Shown in pieces: positions 16,103-23,058 of a DNA stretch of 64,000 nt. Position 1 is the stretch's first letter; every line of letters starts with the position of its first letter. The stretch comes from Deltaproteobacteria bacterium GWC2_55_46 (GTDB lineage Bacteria > Desulfobacterota > GWC2-55-46): the NCBI GenBank assembly GCA_001595385.3, contig LVEI03000001.1, forward strand, positions 1,455,501 through 1,519,500, read 5' to 3'. The notes under the pieces were generated by a model. That model saw only the letters and a list, made by a program, of their open reading frames with translations, searched no databases and was not told the origin of the DNA. Position numbers and translations under genes: made by a program.

Positions 16103-17908
16103 TTAGTTCCTGTTCACGGCGTAGGCGAAGGTCCCGCCGTCCGCAAAGTTGGAGTAGTTGACCGCGGTATTGGTGTTGAACTGTTTTACGCAGGTCTGGC
16201 TGAGGGTCCCGGCGTTAACGACGTTCAACCCGGCGTTCACAGCGGACGCCGCTGAGTTTATGAGGACTACCGCGCTCGCGTACCTCTGGGCGTTGTCGTT
16301 CAGCTGGACAGAGTTCATGTTGTTGTCCTGGGTACCAATGAGCACGGTATCGGCGTTATTTGCGATCCACTGGGTCTGCTTGTAGGCGTTCTCGGCGGTC
16401 GCTATCTCGTCAGACGCGAAGGCGTCATTATAGTGGTTCTTAGCGGTCTGCGTGTTCTCCTGATGGATAATGGAGTTAGTCACGTCGCCGACCGTCCAGT
16501 CCCAGTTGATGAGGTTCTGCCCGACGTTCACCGCGGAGTTTGCCGAATTTATGAGCTTGTCGACGGTCACGTACTGCTGGGCGTTGTCGTTAAGCTGTAC
16601 GGAGTTGTTGTTGTTATTCTGGTCTAAGATGACAGCAACGTCTTCGTTTATGATTAACTGCCCGGGGCTTGCCGCGGTCTCTTTATTGCTGGCAGTGGCG
16701 TCTTCGCCGCCGTCGGCGTAGTTGTTGAAGTTCTCGGCGGTCTGGACGTTTTTCTGGTAGATGGTGTCATCGCTATTGGTGATGTCCCCTACGTTCAGGA
16801 CGTTCAGCCCGGCGTTCACGGCGGAGGAGGCCGAATTCTCGAGGAGCACCGCCGATACGTTCTCCTGCGCGTCGTTGTTTACCTGGACCGAATTGTTGTT
16901 GTTCTCCTGGCTCACTACAACGGAGAAATCACCGTTAATGACGTTCTGGGTCTGCTTGTTGTAGTTATTGGCGTATGCGTCCCCGTCAAAGGCAAACGCG
17001 TCGTTCACGTGGTTTTCAGCTACAGCGGTGTTGGTCTGGTAGATGTCCGTTCCGGTAACGTCGCCCACCGTGGCGAGGTTCGCGCCGGTGTTGGTCGCCG
17101 ACTTGGCGGTATTGACGAGCGAGTCAACGAGGGCGTTCTGCTGGGCCTGGTCGTTCACCTGGACCGAGTTGTTGTTGTTGTCCTGGTCCACGATCACTGA
17201 GAAAAAGTCATTGACTACCAGTTGAGTGATGAGGCCTTCCTCATAGTTCTGGGCGAATGCGTTTACCTCGCCATTTGCGGTGTTGTTCATGTTGTAGGCG
17301 TGCTGGGTGTTGGTCTGGGTGATATCACCGCCGGCGATATTGCCTGAGTCAGAGCTGTAGATATTGAGGCCGAAGTTGTTGGCGCTGAAGGCCGAGTTCT
17401 GGACGCTTACGCCCTCTGAGTTCTGCTGTGCGTTGTCGTTCATCTGGACAGAGTTGTTGTTGTTATCCTGCCCTTCTATAACTGAGAACTCGTCATTGTT
17501 AACGTACTGTGTCTGCTTGTTGAGGTTCTGCGCGTATGCGTCGTTATTAAATGCAAACGAGTCGTTCACATGGTTCTTGGCCGTGTTGTCGTTCTCCTGC
17601 TCTATTCCAGAGGAGGTCGCTGGGCCGCTGTAGAGGAGGTTGGCAGAGGCGTTGACGGCGCTTACCGCCGAGTTTATTAGCCCTTCGACGTTGCTGCTCT
17701 CCTGAGCGAAGTCGTTCAGCTGAACGGAATCGAGGTTGTTGTTCTGGTCGGCTACAGGAAAATTGCTCTCGTTCACAATGGTCTGGATGCCCTGGGCGCT
17801 TACCCTGTCCATCTCGGAATCAGAGAGGGCCGCCGAGCCTGCGAACGCCGCCCCACTGCCTGCCAGGGTTATGCCTACAGCGAGTGCAAACGCCTTTCTT
17901 AAAGTCAT
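16103..17908 (-). CDS. Fap-like functional-amyloid repeat protein A (secreted, Asn/Gln-rich)
   Basis: A 601-residue protein and first gene of the operon. It has a Sec signal to about residue 23, leader-like LSDSEMDRVSAQG at about 29-41, then six 90-100-residue repeats with the Q(D/E)NNNNSVQLNDNAQ core. The mature chain has one cysteine (near the C-terminus, SQTCVKQF) and is rich in Asn, Ala, Val and Gln, typical of bacterial functional amyloids. It matches gene B almost completely in the first 110 residues and in the NDNAQ/SAVN blocks, but differs in the 12-20 residues before each QxNNNN core. AAGGAGG precedes ATG 17908. A σ54 promoter lies 221 bp upstream. Predicted fate: Sec export, leader processing, passage through the barrel, and surface fibre formation. 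Confidence 0.75.
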   Translation of the reverse strand: MTLRKAFALAVGITLAGSGAAFAGSAALSDSEMDRVSAQGIQTIVNESNFPVADQNNNLDSVQLNDFAQESSNVEGLINSAVSAVNASANLLYSGPATSSGIEQENDNTAKNHVNDSFAFNNDAYAQNLNKQTQYVNNDEFSVIEGQDNNNNSVQMNDNAQQNSEGVSVQNSAFSANNFGLNIYSSDSGNIAGGDITQTNTQHAYNMNNTANGEVNAFAQNYEEGLITQLVVNDFFSVIVDQDNNNNSVQVNDQAQQNALVDSLVNTAKSATNTGANLATVGDVTGTDIYQTNTAVAENHVNDAFAFDGDAYANNYNKQTQNVINGDFSVVVSQENNNNSVQVNNDAQENVSAVLLENSASSAVNAGLNVLNVGDITNSDDTIYQKNVQTAENFNNYADGGEDATASNKETAASPGQLIINEDVAVILDQNNNNNSVQLNDNAQQYVTVDKLINSANSAVNVGQNLINWDWTVGDVTNSIIHQENTQTAKNHYNDAFASDEIATAENAYKQTQWIANNADTVLIGTQDNNMNSVQLNDNAQRYASAVVLINSAASAVNAGLNVVNAGTLSQTCVKQFNTNTAVNYSNFADGGTFAYAVNRN

Positions 17909-17939
17909 TTTGCTTCCTCCTTGGTTGTTTGTTGTTAAG
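17909..17939. repeat. Duplicated 31-bp leader, copy A
   Basis: Identical to 15535-15565 upstream of amyloid gene B. It carries the ribosome-binding site of gene A. Confidence 0.85.
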
Positions 17940-18437
17940 GTTTGAACGTCGCCTGTTCACGCAAGAGACTCCCCCGCGCTCACCTCCTCCTTTCTCAGGA
18001 TCGCCAACCCCCTGCCGCGGACCCGTGTATAAAACAAACCGCAAGGCCCGCCCACCCCCTAAGCCGCATCCCTTGCCAGAGATATCGCTACGCGAATGCC
18101 ACGGCCTGATCTGTATGGCATGTTGTTTAGCAAGCGCCGTGCCAAGCCTTTATCTCATCTACTTACCTGTCTTTTTCTCCCGGGCACATTTCCGGGTTGT
18201 TAAAAAGCTTTACAGGGACTTTGCAGTGTATCTTTCTGCAGGAGCCATCTCTCCATTTATAAAGCTCATTAGTAACGCCCCTTTTCGCGTTCTCTGATCC
18301 TCCGGTCAAGCGGTCGCCGTCTTGCCTGTAAAGACTTTTTACGGAGAGTTATGAGGTCCAGGGAGGGCACGGCCACCGCAGTTCTGTCTTGACAACAGTA
18401 GTCGGGATAACGTATCTGCTGTAGCAGGGAGGCGTCA
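17940..18437. other. Divergent intergenic region: amyloid operon leader and rluE promoter
   Basis: No credible gene is seen here. It holds the σ54 promoter for the amyloid operon (18129-18144, minus). Further upstream of that promoter are two small inverted repeats that might be activator sites (CCCGG-N8-CCGGG near 18180-18197 and TGCAG-N9-CTGCA at 18222-18240). A possible σ70 promoter for rluE follows (TTGACA 18389-18394, TATCTG 18413-18418). About 210 bases of untranslated leader would precede gene A. Confidence 0.6.
18129..18144 (-). promoter_or_regulatory. σ54 (RpoN) promoter of the amyloid operon
   Basis: On the minus strand the sequence is TGGCACGGCGCTTGCT: the -24 element TGGCAC and -12 element TTGCT with the obligatory 5-bp spacer, a near-consensus σ54 site. 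Transcription would start about 18117 and run into gene A. σ54 promoters need an NtrC-type activator, and one is encoded 1.4 kb away at 19528. Confidence 0.8.
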
Positions 18438-19034
18438 TTGAGATCCGGACAGATGAATAAACAGGTACAGGGGCGGGTGCGCCTGATACTCTTCAATAAG
18501 CCCTTCAACGTCCTCTGCCAGTTCACCGATAGCGCTGGGCGAGCTACACTGGCAGACTTCATACCCTTCAGGGACGTCTACGCCGCCGGGAGGCTCGATT
18601 ACGACAGCGAAGGGCTCGTCTTACTCACGAACAACGGGCGTCTGCAAAGCCTCATAGCAGAGCCAAGGCATAAGCTCCCGAAGAGCTACCTCGTCCAGGT
18701 AGAGGGCGCGCCGGATAAAGAGGCCCTCGACAGGCTAAGGCGCGGGGTGCTGTTAAAAGACGGCATGACCCAGAAAGCGTTGGTCGAAACTGTCAGCGAC
18801 CCTCAGATTTGGCCGCGCGTGCCGCCGATAAGGTTCAGGAAGAACGTCCCTGATAGCTGGCTCAGGATCACGATAACAGAGGGCAGGAACAGGCAGGTGC
18901 GGCGCATGACAGCCGCCGCGGGCTTCCCCACCCTGAGGCTCATAAGGCTTAAGGTCGGCCCATGGGAGCTTGGGGGGCTAAAACCCGGCGAGTGGAAGGA
19001 GGCGCCCTTCCCTGAAGCACTGCTTATAAGATAG
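18438..19034 (+). CDS. rluE: 23S rRNA pseudouridine synthase, RluE-type
   Basis: A 198-residue enzyme of the RsuA/RluB/E/F family, which isomerises a specific uridine in 23S rRNA. The catalytic Asp lies in [17 protein letters not shown], and the C-terminal [20 protein letters not shown] is the conserved RNA-binding/catalytic block. The opening [13 protein letters not shown] and the [14 protein letters not shown] segment match RluE. There is no N-terminal S4 domain, as in E. coli RluE. I prefer the TTG at 18438 because GGGAGG lies 5 bases upstream. An in-frame ATG at 18453 lacks a ribosome site. Confidence 0.88.
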   Translation: MRSGQMNKQVQGRVRLILFNKPFNVLCQFTDSAGRATLADFIPFRDVYAAGRLDYDSEGLVLLTNNGRLQSLIAEPRHKLPKSYLVQVEGAPDKEALDRLRRGVLLKDGMTQKALVETVSDPQIWPRVPPIRFRKNVPDSWLRITITEGRNRQVRRMTAAAGFPTLRLIRLKVGPWELGGLKPGEWKEAPFPEALLIR

Positions 19035-19102
19035 CCTTGTTGCTTCTCCACTGCCATGTGATATATACTTGCCGTTATGAACTCTTACGTATTATTTAAC
19101 GG

Positions 19103-19396
19103 GTGAAGCGCATGCCTCTTTGGTCCGCCGCCGCAAGGCTCGTTGGCCTCATCGTCACAGGAAAGAGGGTCATCAAGGTCTCCCGAGCGGTACTGGGCTC
19201 GATCAGGCAAGAGCGCGGCCCTGAGCCTGACGAGGGGCTTAAAGACCGCCTTGCCGCGATGGAGTTCAGGGTAGAAAGGATTGAAGCCGAGGTCGAAGAG
19301 TTGAAAAGATCGGTCAGACGGCTCTCTTCTGCCCTTTACGCTCTCGGCGCCCTCGCGGCCATTGCCCTCTTATTGGCTTTAATCAAACTGGCCTGA
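19103..19396 (+). CDS. Small coiled-coil membrane protein
   Basis: A protein of up to 97 residues, starting at GTG 19103 or ATG 19112. The middle is a charged coiled coil (LAAMEFRVERIEAEVEELKR) and the C-terminal 22 residues form one membrane helix (ALYALGALAAIALLLALIKLA region). No recognised family. The topology suggests a C-tail-anchored inner-membrane protein. Neither start has a clear ribosome site. It lies between rluE and the NtrC-type regulator. Confidence 0.55.
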   Translation: MKRMPLWSAAARLVGLIVTGKRVIKVSRAVLGSIRQERGPEPDEGLKDRLAAMEFRVERIEAEVEELKRSVRRLSSALYALGALAAIALLLALIKLA

Positions 19397-19527
19397 TACG
19401 GAGCAGCCCTTGATTTAAAGTCCGGATTTTAGTATGCTCGAAAATATCAGGCTATTCCTCTCCACGACTCCCCTTCAAGACCAATTCATCTCGAGTTCTT
19501 TCAAAAAAACCGCCCTGTGGGGGCAAT

Positions 19528-20880
19528 ATGCGCAAGGTCCTCATAATAGACGACGAGGAGAATATCAGGGAGGTCCTCTCTGAGCTTCTCTCCGGAAAAG
19601 GTTTCACCACCTTCCAGGCCGCTGATGGCGCCTCTGGCATCGACGCCTTTTTGAAGGTACGGCCGCACGCGGTCCTGCTTGACCACCGCATGCCGGGCAT
19701 CGACGGCTTCGAGACCTTCAGGGCCCTGAGGGATATCGACCCGGCTGTGCCTGTCATCTTCCTCACGGCCCATGCCGATATCCATGTCGCCGTTGCGGCG
19801 ATAAAATCCGGGGCCTATGACTTCATAACAAAACCGCCGGAGCTGGAAACGCTCTCGATCATCATCCGCAAGGCCATAGAGAAGCTCGAGCTTGAAAGGG
19901 AGGTCGGGAGGCTCAAGTCGGCCGTAGGCGCTTCCGTCGAGTGGACGCTCGGCAGGAGCGAGGCCATAAAAGAGATAATCCCGCAGCTCGTAAGAGTGGC
20001 GGCAAGTGATTTCTCCGTCATCATCCAGGGCGAGACCGGCACCGGCAAATCGATGGTCGCGGGGCTCATCCACAGCATGAGCATGAGGGCGCAAGGCCCT
20101 TTCGTGCGGGTAGATATCGGGGCGATGCCTGAAACGCTCATCGAAAGCGAGCTATTCGGCTCTGAAAAAGGCGCCTTTACAGGGGCAGAGAAGGCGAGAA
20201 GCGGTTATTTCGAGGCGGCCTCCAAAGGCACCCTTTTCATCGACGAGCTTGAGAACACCTCGGCCTCTGTCCAGGCCAGGCTCCTCGGGGCGGTCGAGGC
20301 AAAGCAGATATGCAGGGTCGGGTCGAGCAGGCCTATCCCGGTAGACGTCCGGATAATCACCGCCTCGAACAAAGACCTGAGGGGGCTCGTAAAGGAAAAA
20401 AGGTTCAGGGAAGACCTGTTCTTCAGGCTGAACGAGTATACCGTGACGCTACCACCACTGAGGGAGAGGTCGGAGGACATATCTTTTTTGGCCGGGAAGT
20501 TCCTCTCCGAGGCCTGCGAGGAGCTAAAAAGGCCCGATATCGCCGTAACAGGGCCCGCGCTTGCCGCCCTCCTCAGCCACGCCTGGCCGGGAAACATCCG
20601 CGAGCTTAAAAACGTCATGCGGCGGGCCGCCCTGGTGGCAGCCGGAGGCGAGCTCTCTCCAGCGCACCTTGACCTTCTCTCTTGCCATGATGCCCAGGCT
20701 CCGTTCGACCGCGTCCTGCCCCTTAAGGAGGTATCCGCGACAGCGGCAAGGGAGGCCGAAAAAGCCGCTATAAAACAGGCGTTAAAGCTCTCCTCAGGGA
20801 ATAAGACGAGGACAGCCTCCAGCTTGCGGGTCGATTACAAGACCCTGCTTACAAAGATACGGTCCTACGGCCTGGAATAG
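19528..20880 (+). CDS. NtrC-family σ54-dependent response regulator
   Basis: A 450-residue activator with three domains. The receiver domain (1-120) has its phosphoacceptor Asp in VLLDHRMPG. The AAA+ σ54-interaction domain (about 145-375) has Walker A GETGTGKS, the σ54-contacting GAFTGA loop, and WPGNIRELKN. A Fis-type HTH lies at the C-terminus (SSGNKTRTASSLRVDYKTLL). No histidine kinase is adjacent, so it is an orphan regulator. Nearby σ54 promoters at 18129-18144 (amyloid operon) and 20989-21004 (next gene) are its likely targets, the second most directly. This control is inferred from proximity. Confidence 0.92.
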   Translation: MRKVLIIDDEENIREVLSELLSGKGFTTFQAADGASGIDAFLKVRPHAVLLDHRMPGIDGFETFRALRDIDPAVPVIFLTAHADIHVAVAAIKSGAYDFITKPPELETLSIIIRKAIEKLELEREVGRLKSAVGASVEWTLGRSEAIKEIIPQLVRVAASDFSVIIQGETGTGKSMVAGLIHSMSMRAQGPFVRVDIGAMPETLIESELFGSEKGAFTGAEKARSGYFEAASKGTLFIDELENTSASVQARLLGAVEAKQICRVGSSRPIPVDVRIITASNKDLRGLVKEKRFREDLFFRLNEYTVTLPPLRERSEDISFLAGKFLSEACEELKRPDIAVTGPALAALLSHAWPGNIRELKNVMRRAALVAAGGELSPAHLDLLSCHDAQAPFDRVLPLKEVSATAAREAEKAAIKQALKLSSGNKTRTASSLRVDYKTLLTKIRSYGLE

Positions 20881-20885
20881 CATAA

Positions 20886-20903
20886 TATGGAAGCCGTTCC
20901 ATA
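20886..20903. promoter_or_regulatory. Inverted repeat, candidate activator (UAS) site
   Basis: TATGGAA-GCCG-TTCCATA is a perfect 7-bp inverted repeat centred about 100 bp upstream of the σ54 promoter at 20989-21004, the usual distance for an NtrC-type enhancer. A further half-site-like TTATGGAG follows at once. I did not find the same element upstream of the amyloid promoter. Confidence 0.5.
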
Positions 20904-20988
20904 ATTATGGAGCGCTCTCCCCACCATTGACATCTCCCGAATATCGATTCTAATTAAAAGATAACTGTAATCCGGGTTACTTTGCCTT

Positions 20989-21004
20989 TGGCATCCTCCT
21001 TGCT
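20989..21004 (+). promoter_or_regulatory. σ54 promoter upstream of the exported protein gene at 21077
   Basis: TGGCATCCTCCTTGCT has the -24 TGGCAT, 5-bp spacer and -12 TTGCT of σ54 promoters. It lies 73 bp upstream of the start codon at 21077 and 109 bp after the NtrC-type gene. Confidence 0.75.
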
Positions 21005-21076
21005 ATAAACAACCTTGCGGGAAGAGGCTAAAGTTTTTTGCATTGTAACCGAAAGATAAAAGTCAAGGAGGGCCGT

Positions 21077-22105
21077 ATGCGTAATCAAAAGATCCTGTTG
21101 CCGATACTCTTGGCAATGGCATTGATCGGCAATGGGGCATATGCCGGGGAGCAGAGCCTGAGGGAACGGCTTATCGGGACCGGGACCGTCGAGACGCTCT
21201 ATTCGGTCGACGACCACACTACCATAGTAAAAGCCGCGGACGGCCAGGCCCTTAAGGGGCTCGAGGCCCTCTGCTCTGAATATATCGGGGCCGGGCTCGT
21301 AAAGGAAGGCGCAGCAATGAAATGCGGCGCTATCTTCGAGGCCTCAGAAGACCTTACCCAGGGAAAAAACCCTCTTTACAGGATAAAAAGCGAAGAGGCC
21401 CAGCCTGTAGCTTACAAGATAGCTGCCCTGCCGCCTTTCGAAGAGCTCTCCGCGCCGCCCGACGGAAGGATAGAAGGCGGGCTTGGGAGCATCGATGTCT
21501 ATCAGTACATGTACGCGCTTTGCAAAAAGGAGCAGGGGAGCCATTCGATAGTAATATCCAGGAGGTTCGGCAGGTTCGTACGGCTGGTGGAGGTGCCTTC
21601 GGAGGAGGCCTTCGATTACCTACTTTCCTCCGGCGATACAAAGGACCCCTGGTTCTTCGCCTGCGAGGGAGAGAACAGGTTCATAGTCGAGAAGGACTAT
21701 CAGTACGACCCTGACGGAGAGAAAAAGTTCTACTTCCGCCAGGACAGGGGGCTTGAGTCGGTCGATTACATCAAGTCCGGCGAGCGTGAGAAGCTGGCGC
21801 GTCTTGAACGTTCATCCAAAGAAGACCCGAGCCCAGACCCTTCGGTTGAAACCCGCATGATGGAGGCGATGGCGGTAGATCTGAGCGAGCTCAAGTTCGA
21901 CTTTATAAAGACAGGCCTTGGCGCGAAGTATGAGGGGCACTACAATAATACTGACGACGCGGGCTGCGCCCGTACGACGATCAAACAGACCCGCTCCGGG
22001 ACGGCAGAAGAGGTATTCAACTACAGGGTATGCGGCACGAACGTTGCTCTTATCGACTCTACTGACAGGAAAAGTGGGTTTTTCGCCGGCCTTCTCGGCA
22101 AATAG
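21077..22105 (+). CDS. Exported protein of unknown function under σ54 control
   Basis: A 342-residue protein with a Sec signal (MRNQKILLPILLAMALIGNG, cleaved after YAG). AAGGAGG precedes ATG 21077. The mature protein is mixed α/β with scattered cysteines (EALCSEY, MKCGAIF, YALCKKE, FFACEGE, AGCARTT, YRVCGTN), an even number that suggests periplasmic disulfides. I recognise no family. Its own σ54 promoter (20989-21004), a candidate enhancer (20886-20903) and the NtrC-type gene immediately upstream form a self-contained regulatory unit. It ends in a strong terminator at 22112-22148. Confidence 0.75.
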   Translation: MRNQKILLPILLAMALIGNGAYAGEQSLRERLIGTGTVETLYSVDDHTTIVKAADGQALKGLEALCSEYIGAGLVKEGAAMKCGAIFEASEDLTQGKNPLYRIKSEEAQPVAYKIAALPPFEELSAPPDGRIEGGLGSIDVYQYMYALCKKEQGSHSIVISRRFGRFVRLVEVPSEEAFDYLLSSGDTKDPWFFACEGENRFIVEKDYQYDPDGEKKFYFRQDRGLESVDYIKSGEREKLARLERSSKEDPSPDPSVETRMMEAMAVDLSELKFDFIKTGLGAKYEGHYNNTDDAGCARTTIKQTRSGTAEEVFNYRVCGTNVALIDSTDRKSGFFAGLLGK

Positions 22106-22111
22106 GAGAAC

Positions 22112-22148
22112 AAAAAAAGGGCTGGACCGATACGGTCCAGCCCTTTTT
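22112..22148 (+). terminator. Strong intrinsic terminator
   Basis: A stem of AAAGGGCTGGACC paired with GGTCCAGCCCTTT around a 5-nt loop, followed by a T-run, 10 bp after the stop of the exported protein gene. Confidence 0.9.
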
Positions 22149-22229
22149 CCATTTCATCCTGTAGGGCTTTTCCTCCTTCTCCCTCCGGGAGAAGGCCGGG
22201 ATGAAGGGCTATGTATTTAAGTGGAAAGA

Positions 22230-22943
22230 TCACCTTCCGTGGCACCTCTTGAATTTGGAGCCGCTGCCGCACCAGCAGGGGTCATTCCGTCCGGGCTCCG
22301 CCGGGCGCTCAACCGGAAGAAGGTTGGGGGAATTTGTTGCGCACCATCCCCTTATAGTATCAACGACCTTTTGAGCTGCCTCTTCCGCGCTCGCAACACC
22401 CTCTGCCAGGCTTTTAGCCGAGGCCTTCCTCTCAGCTTCTATGGCCCTGGCTATCGCAGCCTCGTCCCCTGAACCAGCATCGTCTATTATCCTGCAGTAA
22501 CCGCGTTCACCCTGGCGGGCCTCAGGCGCGCCGAGCCACCCGCAATGGGGTGGCCTGATATCACGCCCGGTTATTGAGGGATGAATCGAGCATGACTTGT
22601 CATCCGAGAGAAAACGGCATTTGAAGGCGAACATCGCGATGAGGTTTATCGTCAGTACTTCACCTGTTGCCCTTATATCCTTTACGATGACATTATACTT
22701 CTCAGGCGTACCGAAAAGCGGCCTCTGCGGGGCTTCCGACGTCTTATACGCGTCGGTTATCCGCTGGAGGCGGGCCCTTATGCCCTTGAGCACATCTGCC
22801 CTGAAGACTGAGATGTTCTCAAGCCCTCCCTCCTTAACTACTGGATAAGAGATTATCCCCCACCAGGGGTCACAGCATATCCCGCCGCAGCGCTCCACGC
22901 AGACCGCGGAGAAAGACGCCTTTGTCTGTGCCACTTCCGCCAT
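22230..22943 (-). CDS. Cysteine-cluster (YkgJ-like) protein with SEC-C zinc motif
   Basis: A 237-residue cytoplasmic protein. The N-terminal 150 residues contain spaced cysteines (CVERCGGICC, FKCRFLSDDKSCSIH, PPHCGW, GYCRI) like the YkgJ/CxxCxxCC family that binds zinc or iron-sulfur. The last 20 residues are a SEC-C motif (GRNDPCWCGSGSKFKRCHGR), a zinc-binding tail known from SecA that recruits protein partners. Function unknown. It is transcribed opposite its neighbours. Confidence 0.8.
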   Translation of the reverse strand: MAEVAQTKASFSAVCVERCGGICCDPWWGIISYPVVKEGGLENISVFRADVLKGIRARLQRITDAYKTSEAPQRPLFGTPEKYNVIVKDIRATGEVLTINLIAMFAFKCRFLSDDKSCSIHPSITGRDIRPPHCGWLGAPEARQGERGYCRIIDDAGSGDEAAIARAIEAERKASAKSLAEGVASAEEAAQKVVDTIRGWCATNSPNLLPVERPAEPGRNDPCWCGSGSKFKRCHGR

Positions 22944-23058
22944 GGGGAGATTATAACTTTTTTGGAATCAAAGAGTCCATCCGTTTCAAAAGGGTATAGC
23001 TCGCGTCTTTCTGCCTCCCCCCTTGACCTTCCCTTCCCCCTGTGCTAACCCTAATCGT

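Noticed and set aside
13702-17908. Regularly spaced repeats that could suggest a CRISPR array
   Set aside because: The repeats are in-frame protein repeats of about 95 codons with conserved amino acids, far longer than CRISPR units, and no cas genes are near.
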